A stretch of DNA of 37,537 nucleotides from Bacteroidota bacterium (GCA_947458915.1 CANHAE010000008.1:1-37537), one strand, 5' to 3'; counted from the first letter of the stretch, positions 7,976 to 16,929 are shown. Notes: generated by a model not told the origin, from the sequence alone. A program made the numbers and translations.

Positions 7976-10900
7976 ATGAGCAATCAATACCCCGAATTTA
8001 ATGGACTACATCTGCCTACTATTGAGGCAGAAATATTAGCCGCTTGGAAAAAAGAACAAGCATTTGAACAATCAGTGAGTTTACGTGAAGGCAAAAAGCC
8101 ATTTGTGTTTTTTGAAGGTCCGCCAAGTGCTAATGGGATGCCTGGTATACACCATGTTATTTCAAGAACATTAAAGGATATGGTGTGCCGATATAAAACA
8201 ATGCAAGGTTTTCAGGTTAAAAGAAAAGGTGGATGGGATACCCATGGCTTGCCAGTTGAGTTGGGTGTTGAAAAAGAATTAGGTATCACAAAAGAGGACA
8301 TCGGGAAAAAAATTAGTGTAGAAGAATATAATAAGAAATGTAGAGAAGCGGTATTGCGTTATAAAAAAGAATGGGATGATATTACCAATAAGATGGGATA
8401 CTGGGTTGATTTAAATAACCCTTACATCACCTTCGAAAATAATTACATTGAAACACTTTGGTGGATATTAAGTACGCTTTATAAAAAAGGGTATTTGTAT
8501 CAAAGTGTTAGTATACAACCTTATTCTCCAGCTGCAGGAACGGGATTAAGTTCACACGAATTAAATCAGCCGGGCACTTACAAGGATGTAAAAGACACTT
8601 CGGTAGTTGCCATGTTTAAGGCGATTCATTCTCCAGAAAGTCAATTTATTTTTGATGCAGCTGCTGCAAATGAAAAAAGCAAAGAAGTGTATTATATGGC
8701 GTGGACAACCACTCCATGGACTTTGCCTTCTAACCTTGGGTTAACAGTAGGCCCCAATATTGAGTATGCTTTAGTAGCAACATATAACCCTTACACAGCA
8801 TTGCCGGTAAATGTAATTATAGCAAATGCCTTAATAGCTAAATATTTTAAAGAAGAAGGACAAGGCTTGGATAGTTTTGCAGAAGGGGATAAATTAATTC
8901 CTTGGAAAATAATCGGATCATTTAAGGGTGCTGAATTAAACGGGTTACGTTACGAACAGCTAATGCCTTTTGAGTCGAATGATCCTAAAAATATTGAAGG
9001 CGATCCTTTTAAAATAATTCTTGGCGATTTTGTTACTACTGAAGACGGTACTGGTATAGTGCATACCTCGCCAGCCTTTGGCGCAGATGACTATAAGGTA
9101 GGACAAAAAAATAATTTAGGAATTATAACATTAGTGGACCGTGAAGGAAAATTTGTGGAAGGTGTTGGAGAATTTAGCGGTCGCTATGTAAAAAATTATA
9201 AGGACGAGCAAGATTTTCAAGACGTGAACGTTGATATTTCAGTGAAATTGAAAAAAGAAAATCGCGCATTTAAGGTGGAGAAATATGAACATAATTATCC
9301 GCATTGTTGGAGAACAGATAAGCCAATATTATATTATCCATTAGACGCTTGGTTTATAAAAACTACAGCAGTGAAGGATCGAATGGTAGCATTAAACAAA
9401 ACTATTAACTGGAAACCTAAGAGTACTGGGGAAGGACGTTTTGGCAATTGGTTGGAAAATATGGTGGATTGGAATTTGTCGAGAAGCAGGTATTGGGGAA
9501 CCCCATTGCCAATATGGAGAACAATCGATGGAACAGAAGAAGTTTGTATTGGTTCTATTGAAGAATTAACGCAAGGTTTTTTAGCAGCAAAAGAAAAAGG
9601 GTTTAACAAGGAAGTTTCATTAACAATAAAGGACGGGAAGTTAGATGTTGATTTGCACAAACCATTTGTGGATCAAATTGAATTATTAAGTGCGACTGGT
9701 AAACCTATGTATCGTGTTTCAGATTTGGTGGATGTGTGGTTTGATTCAGGTGCAATGCCATATGCGCAATGGCATTATCCATTTGAGCATAAAGATTTTA
9801 TTGATAAAGGACAAGCCTTTCCTGCAGATTTTATTTGCGAGGGCGTGGACCAGACTCGCGGATGGTTTTATACTTTACATACTTTGGGTGTTATGCTATT
9901 TGATAGTGTAGCCTATAAAGCAGTAATGAGCAATGGTTTAGTATTAGACAAGAACGGCAATAAAATGAGTAAGCGTTTGGGGAATGTAGTGAATCCATTT
10001 GAAACGCTACAAACTTATGGAGCCGACGCAACACGTTGGTATTTGGTTACGAATGCTTCGCCTTGGGATAATTTAAAATTTGATTTATCGGGTATACAAG
10101 AAGTGCAAAGAAAATTCTTTGGCACCTTATATAATACGTATCAGTTTTTTGTATTGTATTCAAATGTAGATGGATTTAAATTTGAACAAACTTATATTCC
10201 AGTTAATCAAAGACCAGAAATTGATCGTTGGATTATTTCTTCTTTAAATAGTTTAACACAAACTGTTACAACAGCAATGGACGACTTCGAACCCACTGTT
10301 GCTGGAAGGGCTATTGAAACTTTTGTGGACGAGCATTTAAGTAATTGGTATGTGCGTTTATGTCGTAGGCGTTTTTGGAAAGGAACGTATACCGATGATA
10401 AAATTAGCGCCTATCAAACTTTGTATGAGTGTTTAGAAACAATCACAAGGCTAATGGCGCCAATTGCACCGTTCTTTTGTGATCAAGTGTATCGTAATTT
10501 AAATGGAGTGACAAATCGTTTTAACGCAACTTCAATACATCATTTAGATTTTCCAATTGCAGATGCATCAAAAATGGATGTTGCTTTGGAGGCGCGCATG
10601 CAAATGGCGCAAGACATTTGTTCCTTAGTTTTATCTATACGAAAAAAAGTAAATATTAAGGTCCGTCAACCATTACAAAAAATATTAATACCCGTTTTAG
10701 ATCCTGCTACTAAATCAGCCATTGAATTAATGGAAGAATTAATTTTGGCAGAAGTTAATGTTAAAGAAATTAATTATATAACCGAAACGGAAGGGGTCAT
10801 TAGTAAAAAGCTAAAACCAAATTTCAAATTATTAGGAGCTAAGCTTGGCACTAAGATGAAAGAAGCCTCTGCCGCTATTGCAGCGCTTAATCAAGCACAA

Positions 10901-11326
10901 ATTAGTCAGTTAGAAAAAGAAGGCGTATTAGATTTAGTGATTGAAGGTTTATCTATTCCATTGTTAATCAGTGAAGTAGATATTATTGCTGAAGATATCC
11001 CAGGTTGGAGTGTAGCTGTGAAGAACGGCTTAACCGTTGCCTTAGACATTAGTTTAAGCCCTGCCTTATTACAAGAGGGAAATGCAAGAGAATTGGTAAA
11101 TAGGGTCCAAAACATCCGAAAAGAGGCCAATTTTGAGCTTACAGACAAGATTTTACTCCGAATTGTGGATAACACCGAACTGAAGGACTCCATTAATAAA
11201 TTTTCAGACTATATTTGCCGCGAAATACTGGCATTGGAGATTGACTGGGTTTCTTCCCTAGAGGAAGGGGTGGATGTCGAAATTAATGACCAAAAATTAA
11301 GGATTTCAGTTTTACAAAAAGGATAA
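7976..11326 (+). CDS. ileS: Isoleucyl-tRNA synthetase, eukaryote-like type (IleS2) with GxHH motif
   Basis: A 1116-residue class I aminoacyl-tRNA synthetase that charges tRNA-Ile in the cytoplasm. The order is: catalytic domain with GPPSANGMPGIHHV near residue 47, GWDTHGLPVE, an editing domain (about 200-420, with AWTTTPWTLPSNLG), DVWFDSGAMPYAQWHYP, the KMSKR loop at 663-667, then anticodon-binding and C-terminal domains. The KMSKR version and the length fit the second, eukaryote-like IleS clade. The canonical HIGH is replaced by Gly57-Ile-His-His60, the swapped GxHH form. Neighbouring lspA and the DksA-like gene lie 50 and 7 bp away; in many bacteria lspA and ileS are also linked. Confidence 0.97.
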   Translation: MSNQYPEFNGLHLPTIEAEILAAWKKEQAFEQSVSLREGKKPFVFFEGPPSANGMPGIHHVISRTLKDMVCRYKTMQGFQVKRKGGWDTHGLPVELGVEKELGITKEDIGKKISVEEYNKKCREAVLRYKKEWDDITNKMGYWVDLNNPYITFENNYIETLWWILSTLYKKGYLYQSVSIQPYSPAAGTGLSSHELNQPGTYKDVKDTSVVAMFKAIHSPESQFIFDAAAANEKSKEVYYMAWTTTPWTLPSNLGLTVGPNIEYALVATYNPYTALPVNVIIANALIAKYFKEEGQGLDSFAEGDKLIPWKIIGSFKGAELNGLRYEQLMPFESNDPKNIEGDPFKIILGDFVTTEDGTGIVHTSPAFGADDYKVGQKNNLGIITLVDREGKFVEGVGEFSGRYVKNYKDEQDFQDVNVDISVKLKKENRAFKVEKYEHNYPHCWRTDKPILYYPLDAWFIKTTAVKDRMVALNKTINWKPKSTGEGRFGNWLENMVDWNLSRSRYWGTPLPIWRTIDGTEEVCIGSIEELTQGFLAAKEKGFNKEVSLTIKDGKLDVDLHKPFVDQIELLSATGKPMYRVSDLVDVWFDSGAMPYAQWHYPFEHKDFIDKGQAFPADFICEGVDQTRGWFYTLHTLGVMLFDSVAYKAVMSNGLVLDKNGNKMSKRLGNVVNPFETLQTYGADATRWYLVTNASPWDNLKFDLSGIQEVQRKFFGTLYNTYQFFVLYSNVDGFKFEQTYIPVNQRPEIDRWIISSLNSLTQTVTTAMDDFEPTVAGRAIETFVDEHLSNWYVRLCRRRFWKGTYTDDKISAYQTLYECLETITRLMAPIAPFFCDQVYRNLNGVTNRFNATSIHHLDFPIADASKMDVALEARMQMAQDICSLVLSIRKKVNIKVRQPLQKILIPVLDPATKSAIELMEELILAEVNVKEINYITETEGVISKKLKPNFKLLGAKLGTKMKEASAAIAALNQAQISQLEKEGVLDLVIEGLSIPLLISEVDIIAEDIPGWSVAVKNGLTVALDISLSPALLQEGNARELVNRVQNIRKEANFELTDKILLRIVDNTELKDSINKFSDYICREILALEIDWVSSLEEGVDVEINDQKLRISVLQKG

Positions 11327-11333
11327 TTTTATT

Positions 11334-12401
11334 ATGGCTACAAAAAAAACAGCTCCTAAAAAAGCCGCACCTGCAAAAAAGGCAGCTCCTGCAAAAAAAG
11401 CAGCGCCTGCAAAAAAAGCAGCGCCTGCAAAAAAGGCGGCACCAGCTAAAAAAGCAGTTCCTGTAAAAAAAGCAGCACCAGCTAAAAAAGCGGCACCTGT
11501 AAAAAAAGCAGCACCAGCTAAAAAAGCGGCACCAGCAAAAAAAGCAGTTCCTACAAAAAAACCAGTACCAGCTCCTAAAAAAGTGGTTCCTGTAAAAAAA
11601 GCTGCACCAGCTAAAAAAGCGGCACCAGCTAAAAAAGTAGTGACACCTGCAAAAGCTGTTCCTGCAAAAAAAGCATCAGTGCCTGTTAAAAAAAATGTAG
11701 CCCCAACAAAACCTGTTGCAAAAACAGCTCCTGTTAAAGCAGCTCCAGCTAAAAAAACAGTTACTCCAGCAAAGCCTGTCTTAAAGACATTGCCAAGTAA
11801 GCCTGTTCCAGTTGTGAAGCCTGTTGAAAAATATGTGCCTCCTGCTAAGCCTGTACCAAAAATACCTACGCCTCCAGTAAAGCCAGTGCGTAAAATAGCA
11901 GAACCAATTAAAGATGTAAAAGTTCCTAAAATCAATAGTAAAAGCAGCGTACCTTATCAACCAGGGTATGTGCCAATGGAAAAAAGAAAAGAAGTAGAAA
12001 GGTCTACTGAAACTTTGGTTAAATATTCTGACGCCGAATTAACCGAGTTTAGAGATTTAATTGCTAAGAAATTAGATGCTGCTAAAAAGGAATTGGTATA
12101 CTTACAAGGATTAATAACGCGCAAAGACGAAATGGGTGGTGATAACGATGACGCCCGCTACATGACAATGGAGGATGGTAGCGTGAGTATGGAAAGAGAG
12201 CAATTAGGCCAAATGGCTAGTCGTCAAATTACTTTCATTGACCATTTAGAAAAAGCCTTAATGCGTATTGAAAATAAAACTTATGGTATTTGTAGAGTAA
12301 CGGGCCGTTTAATAGACAAAGCACGTTTACGCGCTGTTCCACATGCCACTTTAAGCCTAGAAGCAAAATTAGGATATGTAAAGAATAGCAGTGAGCAATA
12401 G
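11334..12401 (+). CDS. DksA/TraR-like protein with a long Lys/Ala/Pro-rich N-terminal tail
   Basis: A 355-residue protein in two parts. Residues 1 to about 200 are low-complexity and very basic, built from AAPAKK-type hexads that resemble histone H1 tails. Residues about 225-350 are a DksA/TraR-like domain: a coiled-coil-like helical stretch, then YGICRVTGRLIDKARLRAVPHATLS. Only one of the four zinc-finger cysteines is left. DksA proteins bind the RNA polymerase secondary channel and tune transcription, often with ppGpp. The tail may bind DNA, RNA or polyphosphate, which is inference. The coding repeat is A-rich, with many runs of 6-7 A. The gene starts 7 bp after ileS and is likely co-transcribed. 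Close Bacteroidota homologues of the C-terminal domain also tend to lack the full zinc finger. Confidence 0.85.
   Translation: MATKKTAPKKAAPAKKAAPAKKAAPAKKAAPAKKAAPAKKAVPVKKAAPAKKAAPVKKAAPAKKAAPAKKAVPTKKPVPAPKKVVPVKKAAPAKKAAPAKKVVTPAKAVPAKKASVPVKKNVAPTKPVAKTAPVKAAPAKKTVTPAKPVLKTLPSKPVPVVKPVEKYVPPAKPVPKIPTPPVKPVRKIAEPIKDVKVPKINSKSSVPYQPGYVPMEKRKEVERSTETLVKYSDAELTEFRDLIAKKLDAAKKELVYLQGLITRKDEMGGDNDDARYMTMEDGSVSMEREQLGQMASRQITFIDHLEKALMRIENKTYGICRVTGRLIDKARLRAVPHATLSLEAKLGYVKNSSEQ
11364..11636 (+). repeat. 18-bp tandem coding repeat (AAPAKK hexads)
   Basis: About fifteen copies of an 18-bp unit such as GCAGCGCCTGCAAAAAAA encode residues 11-101 of the DksA-like protein. Five perfect protein-level copies come first. 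Later copies vary (AVPVKK, AAPVKK, AVPTKK), and one 7-residue unit (PVPAPKK) breaks the register. A looser, more proline-rich version goes on to about residue 195. Confidence 0.95.
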
Positions 12402-12420
12402 TCGCTACAATTGAATAAAG

Positions 12421-12453
12421 AAAAAACCTGATAAGTACTTATCAGGTTTTTTT
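12421..12453. terminator. Bidirectional terminator between the dksA-like gene and msbA-like gene
   Basis: AAAAAACCTGATAAG and CTTATCAGGTTTTTT form a perfect palindrome that is flanked by A and T runs. It can therefore end transcription from both convergent genes. Confidence 0.95.
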
Positions 12454-12495
12454 ATGCAACTTTAAATGCAGCACTTATTTTAGCAGTAAAGCAAT

Positions 12496-14313
12496 TTACT
12501 TCACTTCTTGCATTTCAATTAATTTTTTATAGTATCCTTCTTGAGCAACTAATGAATCGTGATTGCCTCTTTCAACAATCGCCCCTTTTTGTAATACAAT
12601 AATTTCGTCGGCATGACGAATGGTAGATAACCTATGTGCAATTACTATAGAAGTTCTATTTTGCATCATATTATTAATAGCGTCCTGCACTAATTTTTCA
12701 CTTTCAGTATCTAAAGCCGAAGTAGCTTCATCTAAAATTAAAATTGGTGGATTTTTCAAAACAGCACGAGCAATTGTTAAGCGTTGACGTTCGCCTCCAC
12801 TTAGTTTACTGCCACGATCACCAATGACTGTTTGAAATCCATTTTCTTTTTTCATGATAAAATCATAAGCATTTGCAATTTTTGCAGCCTCAATGATTTC
12901 CGCTTCAGTTGCAGTTGGTTTACCAAGTGCAATATTAGCAGCAATGGTATCATTAAACAATATTGGTTCCTGTGTCACCACACTAATTTGTTTCCTTAAA
13001 CTTGATAAACTGTATTCCTTAATATTAACGCCATCAATTAACAAGCTGCCGTTACTTACGTCATGAAAGCGAGGCACTAAATCAGCAAGCGTACTTTTCC
13101 CTGCACCCGACGCACCCACCAATGCGATAGATTTGCCTTTTTGAATAGTTAAATTAATATTACTTAATATATTGGTGTCTTGATAGGAGAATTGTACGTT
13201 TTCAAAATGAATCACATCGTTAAAGCCATTTAAAGTAATGGGATGTGTATTTTCTACAACCATAACAGGGGCTTCTAGTATTTCATTTAAGCGATCTAAA
13301 GTAGCGTTGCCTCTGGTGACATTGTACGCCGATTGTGAAAGGGCTTTTGCAGGATTAATGATTTGTGAAAACAAGGCTATATATACAATAAACTGGCTAC
13401 CCGATAAAATTTCTCCTTTTAACACCAGGTTTCCTCCAAACCACAATACACAACATAAAATAATAACGCCCAAAGTTTCTGAAACTGGGGAAGCTAAATC
13501 ACGACGGTTTAAAAGACGGTTTTTAATTTGAAACACTTCGTCTACTAGACCATAAAATTGCTTCTTTACTTTTTCTTCTGCTGTAAAGGCTTTAATAATT
13601 CTAAGCCCAGTTAAAGTTTCTTCCATTTGGCTCATAATCTCACCCCATTTTACTTGGGCTTTATTGGTATGTTTTTTTAAACTCCTACCAATGCGACCTA
13701 CTATTAATCCAGCTAGGGGCAATAAAATAAATACAAATAAAGTGAGCTTGGCACTTATCAGAAATAAGAAAATTAAAATACCAATAATATTCAAAGGTTC
13801 TTTAATTAATCCTTCCAACGCGCCAATTACTGAACTCTCTAGTTCAGCAATATCATTAGACGACCTACTTAGAATATCGCCTTTCCTTTGTTCGGTGAAA
13901 TAGCCAATGGGCAATTTTAGAATTTTGTCGTATAATAATTTTGAATACTTTTTTGTTACCGCATTTCGGATAGGTGCTAAAAAGTAAAAAGCCAGGTATA
14001 AGAAAATATTTTTCAATAATACCGTCGTCACAAATCCTAGACAAATCCAGCCAAGTGCATTGGTCTTGCCGTATTGAAGAATGTTTTTTTGCAAGAAGCT
14101 ATAAAGTACTTCTTTAATATTCCCAGAGTCGGGGGTTGCAACTACCGCAGTGCTTGAAAATTCATTAATGCCAAAAATGAGGTCCATGAATGGCATTAGC
14201 ATACCCAATGAGAATAAGCTAAACACAATTGACAAGGAAATAAAAAGGGTATACAAGCCCATATAGGCTTTGTATTCTCTGATATAACTAATGATGCGAA
14301 TAAATTTCTTCAT
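12496..14313 (-). CDS. ABC exporter (MsbA/lipid-flippase type), fused permease-ATPase
   Basis: A 605-residue half-transporter with an N-terminal six-helix domain (about 1-330) and a C-terminal ATPase domain (about 355-600). The ATPase has Walker A GASGAGKST near residue 400, signature LSGGERQRL, Walker B ILILDEATSALD and the His switch in IVIAHRLSTI. It would act as a homodimer in the inner membrane. The family includes MsbA (lipid A flippase) and drug or peptide exporters; MsbA-like is the usual annotation for this architecture, but the substrate is not shown. The track begins at a TTG ten codons upstream; the ATG giving MKKFIRIISYI is preferred. A TTACTTTG motif (one mismatch to TAnnTTTG) lies 27 nt upstream on this strand. 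Confidence 0.87.
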   Translation of the reverse strand: MKKFIRIISYIREYKAYMGLYTLFISLSIVFSLFSLGMLMPFMDLIFGINEFSSTAVVATPDSGNIKEVLYSFLQKNILQYGKTNALGWICLGFVTTVLLKNIFLYLAFYFLAPIRNAVTKKYSKLLYDKILKLPIGYFTEQRKGDILSRSSNDIAELESSVIGALEGLIKEPLNIIGILIFLFLISAKLTLFVFILLPLAGLIVGRIGRSLKKHTNKAQVKWGEIMSQMEETLTGLRIIKAFTAEEKVKKQFYGLVDEVFQIKNRLLNRRDLASPVSETLGVIILCCVLWFGGNLVLKGEILSGSQFIVYIALFSQIINPAKALSQSAYNVTRGNATLDRLNEILEAPVMVVENTHPITLNGFNDVIHFENVQFSYQDTNILSNINLTIQKGKSIALVGASGAGKSTLADLVPRFHDVSNGSLLIDGVNIKEYSLSSLRKQISVVTQEPILFNDTIAANIALGKPTATEAEIIEAAKIANAYDFIMKKENGFQTVIGDRGSKLSGGERQRLTIARAVLKNPPILILDEATSALDTESEKLVQDAINNMMQNRTSIVIAHRLSTIRHADEIIVLQKGAIVERGNHDSLVAQEGYYKKLIEMQEVK

Positions 14314-14379
14314 ATTCAAACTATTCTTCGGAATAATGAGCAAAGTAACTAATTTTACAGCGAATCAACGATTTTGATT

Positions 14380-14724
14380 ATGGAAGAAGGTAAAAGACAA
14401 AAACAAGTAGCGGGTGCAATCCAAAGTACCTTAAACGATATATTTCTTAAATTGGGACTTAATAATTTACAAGGGGGAATGGTTTCCATATCTACCGTAA
14501 AAGTGACCCCCGACTTATTGGAAGCCCGTATTTACTTAAGTTTGTTTCAAGTTAAGGATCCAGCTGCATGTTTTAAGCAAATTGAAACACGTGCATGGGA
14601 TATTAAAAAGCATTTGCAAGAGGCGATGAAACAGCAGTTAAGGCGTATTCCTGTATTACATTTTTATTTAGATGACACATTAGACTATGTGTTTAAAATG
14701 GAAGAGATCCTAAAAAAATTATAA
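14380..14724 (+). CDS. rbfA: Ribosome-binding factor A
   Basis: A 114-residue KH-like protein that helps mature the 30S subunit and 16S rRNA 5' end. Recognisable parts are the N-terminal RQKQVAGAIQSTLNDIF, the strand VSISTVKVTPDLLEARIYLS, and the C-terminal LRRIPVLHFYLDDTLDY that is typical of RbfA. The track starts two codons earlier at a TTG (TTG-ATT-ATG); the ATG is preferred. It is divergent from the ABC exporter and its stop is directly followed by the GTG of the next gene, so the two are coupled. No nusA or infB is nearby, unlike in many other phyla. Confidence 0.92.
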   Translation: MEEGKRQKQVAGAIQSTLNDIFLKLGLNNLQGGMVSISTVKVTPDLLEARIYLSLFQVKDPAACFKQIETRAWDIKKHLQEAMKQQLRRIPVLHFYLDDTLDYVFKMEEILKKL

Positions 14725-15939
14725 GTGCATTTTTTATTTGCATGGCGTTATTTTAGAGGCAAGTATGCTTTTCAGGCAATTCAAATAATTGCCTGGGTTA
14801 GTGTTTTTGCCATTGCTATTGGCACGGCTGCTTTAATCACTATATTAAGTGTATCTAATGGTTTTACAGAAGTAGTTAAGGGATTATATGCCGATTTTTA
14901 TGCAGATATACGTGTTACGCCAAAGCAAGGAAAATTTTTCACTATTCAGGACAGTACAACATTTAAGCTACAAGCTATTCAAGGGGTAAAGTGGGTTAGT
15001 AAGACAGTTGAAAACCGAGCATTAATAGTTAAAGAAGGTTTGCAATCGGTTGTGCAAGTAAAAGGAGTAGAAGACACTTATAGCCATATTAATAAAGTAA
15101 GTAATTATTTAAAGCGAGGCAGTTTTGATTTAGGTACTATTTCGAATCCCAAATTGGTAGTAGGTATTGGAGTAGAACAAAAGCTTGGGTTATTTCAAGA
15201 AATACTAGGCGACACTTTGCAACTATACGCTGTAAATAGGTCTGGGAAGGCTTTCACAGCAGTAGGGCAGCTGAATTCTTTACAAGCTACGCAGTCGGGT
15301 GCTTTTTCTGTTCAACAAGAATTTGACGAACAATATGTTTTTACGAATGCTGCTTTTGCACAATATTTATTTGATTTAGATACGAACCAATATACTGCTA
15401 TTGAATTTGCGGTACATGTGAATCAAGAAAGTGAAGTTGTAGAGGCCATTCAAGCAGTTATGGGGGACGGTTTTGTTGTTAAAAACAAATACCAACAAAA
15501 TAGCGACTTGTATAAAATAATGCAGCTGGAAAAGTGGGTTATTTTTGCCATACTTGCATTAATTATGGTGGTGGCTTCTTTTAATTTAGTTGGCGCTTTA
15601 ACAATGTTGGTATTAGAAAAACAAAAAGACATTCATGTTTTACATGCGTTAGGAGCAACACCTTGGGATATTCAAAAAATATTTTTATTACTATCAGGCA
15701 TTATGGCATTTGCGGGTGCTTTTATTGGAGGGCTACTTGCAAGTATTTTTTGTTGGCTGCAGTATAAATTCCATTTTATAAAATTGGCGGGTAATTCTTT
15801 TGTAATTGATTATTATCCAATTAAGCCAATGTTAATGGACTATGTAGCTATTACCACACTAGTAATATTGATTGCTAGTGTAGCTGGGTGGATCCCCGCT
15901 AGAAAAGCCGCATCACGCTTATTTGAAAAAATTGTTTAG
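14725..15939 (+). CDS. LolC/LolE-like (FtsX-family) ABC transporter permease
   Basis: A 404-residue membrane protein with the MacB/LolC layout. One helix is near residues 20-43, followed by a large periplasmic domain (about 45-265). Three helices follow near 268-292, 315-345 and 370-392. The N-terminal FLFAWRYFRGK and the region near LEKQKDIHVLHALGATPWDIQKIFLL are typical of LolC/LolE, which extract lipoproteins from the inner membrane for transport to the outer membrane. No LolD-type ATPase is adjacent, so the partner must be elsewhere. The start is GTG, touching the rbfA stop with no spacer. It may instead be a general FtsX-like permease; the lipoprotein role is inferred. Confidence 0.82.
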   Translation: MHFLFAWRYFRGKYAFQAIQIIAWVSVFAIAIGTAALITILSVSNGFTEVVKGLYADFYADIRVTPKQGKFFTIQDSTTFKLQAIQGVKWVSKTVENRALIVKEGLQSVVQVKGVEDTYSHINKVSNYLKRGSFDLGTISNPKLVVGIGVEQKLGLFQEILGDTLQLYAVNRSGKAFTAVGQLNSLQATQSGAFSVQQEFDEQYVFTNAAFAQYLFDLDTNQYTAIEFAVHVNQESEVVEAIQAVMGDGFVVKNKYQQNSDLYKIMQLEKWVIFAILALIMVVASFNLVGALTMLVLEKQKDIHVLHALGATPWDIQKIFLLLSGIMAFAGAFIGGLLASIFCWLQYKFHFIKLAGNSFVIDYYPIKPMLMDYVAITTLVILIASVAGWIPARKAASRLFEKIV

Positions 15940-15967
15940 GCAATTACTTGCAGGGATAATGCTCAAT

Positions 15968-16003
15968 AAAAAAGCCTAAATCAATTAAGATTCAGGCTTT
16001 TTT
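15968..16003. terminator. Bidirectional terminator between LolC/E-like and transketolase genes
   Basis: AAAAAAGCCTAAATC pairs with GATTCAGGCTTTTTT with one A-C mismatch, around a short AATTAA loop. A and T runs on both sides allow function on both strands of this convergent pair. Confidence 0.9.
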
Positions 16004-16023
16004 ATTAATAGTATTGTAAAGGA

Positions 16024-16863
16024 TTAATAGTCTCCTAATGTTTCTTCTAATTGGCCTAATGCTTTTGCCAATTGGTCGTCGCTTGGAGCAATGCCATGCC
16101 ACTCGTGGCTTCCTTCCATAAAATCAACTCCTTTGCCCATCTCGGTTTTCATTAAAATACAAATTGGCTTGCCTTGTCCTGTTAAGCCTTTTGCTTTTTC
16201 TAAAGTAGCAACGATATTGTCCATATCGTGACCGTCCATATGTAACACCGTCCAATGGAAGGCTTTAAATTTATCTTCTAAACTATCCAAAGACAATACA
16301 GCACTCAAAGGACCATCAATTTGTTGTCCGTTTACATCAATAGTTGCTATATAATTGTCAACTTTATTGTGAGCGGCAAACATAATTGCCTCCCAGTTTT
16401 GACCTTCTTGTAATTCCCCATCACCATGCAATGAGTATATAATGCGATCGTCGTTATTAAACTTTTTAGTTAATGCAGCACCAATTGCCACACTCATTCC
16501 TTGGCCTAAAGAACCGCTTGCAATACGAATGCCAGGAAGGTGTTCGTGCGTAGTTGGATGTCCTTGTAAACGAGAATTTATTTTTCGGAAAGTAGCTAAT
16601 TCTTTAATGTCAAAATAACCAGCCCTTGCTAACACTGAGTAAAACAAAGGAGAAATGTGGCCGTTAGATAAGAAAAATAAATCTTCATTTTTCCCGTCCA
16701 TAGAGAAGTTGGTATCTATTTTCATCACTTTAAAATAAAGTGCTGTTAAGAAGTCGGTGCAACCTAACGAGCCACCTGGGTGACCACTTTGTTGGGCGTG
16801 TACCATTCTTACAATGTCTCTTCTAACTTGGGAAGCAATTTTTGTTAATTCAGTTGTTGGCAT
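16024..16863 (-). CDS. Transketolase, N-terminal (TPP-binding) subunit
   Basis: A 279-residue protein equal to the N-terminal third to half of a full transketolase, which moves two-carbon units in the pentose phosphate pathway. It has SGHPGGSLG (residues 26-34) and the TPP motif GDGELQEGQNWEA starting at 147 with a distal Asn in TIDVNGQQIDG. The frame ends naturally (LGDY then TAA), so it is a split-type subunit and not a truncation. The C-terminal subunit, which is often adjacent in split systems, is not in this window. The track's TTG start adds eight residues; the ATG is preferred. An exact -7 motif lies 21 nt upstream. Family relatives include other TPP enzymes, so the substrate is inferred. 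Confidence 0.88.
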   Translation of the reverse strand: MPTTELTKIASQVRRDIVRMVHAQQSGHPGGSLGCTDFLTALYFKVMKIDTNFSMDGKNEDLFFLSNGHISPLFYSVLARAGYFDIKELATFRKINSRLQGHPTTHEHLPGIRIASGSLGQGMSVAIGAALTKKFNNDDRIIYSLHGDGELQEGQNWEAIMFAAHNKVDNYIATIDVNGQQIDGPLSAVLSLDSLEDKFKAFHWTVLHMDGHDMDNIVATLEKAKGLTGQGKPICILMKTEMGKGVDFMEGSHEWHGIAPSDDQLAKALGQLEETLGDY

Positions 16864-16884
16864 AATATAGAATACTTGTGTGCG

Positions 16885-16892
16885 CAAAGATA
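16885..16892 (-). promoter_or_regulatory. -7 promoter motif upstream of transketolase subunit gene
   Basis: On the minus strand this reads TATCTTTG, an exact match to TAnnTTTG, 21 nt before the ATG. Confidence 0.5.
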
Positions 16893-16929
16893 GAATTCAT
16901 AAGCTAAAAAGCATTGAATTATTTAATAA

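Noticed and set aside
9334-9660. 108-codon minus-strand ORF inside ileS
   Set aside because: Shadow of the ileS reading frame; ileS is continuous and recognisable throughout.
11364-11636. Regular 18-bp repeat considered as a CRISPR array
   Set aside because: There are no spacers; the units are directly adjacent, in frame and encode the AAPAKK tail.
11312-11935. 207-codon minus-strand ORF rich in Ala, Phe, Gly and Thr
   Set aside because: It is the antisense of the Lys/Ala/Pro repeat; the repeat has few stop codons on the other strand. The plus-strand frame continues into a recognisable DksA-like domain.
16024-16863. Transketolase gene as a pseudogene truncated by mutation
   Set aside because: The end matches the natural boundary of N-terminal subunits, followed by a proper terminator, with no C-terminal remnants downstream.
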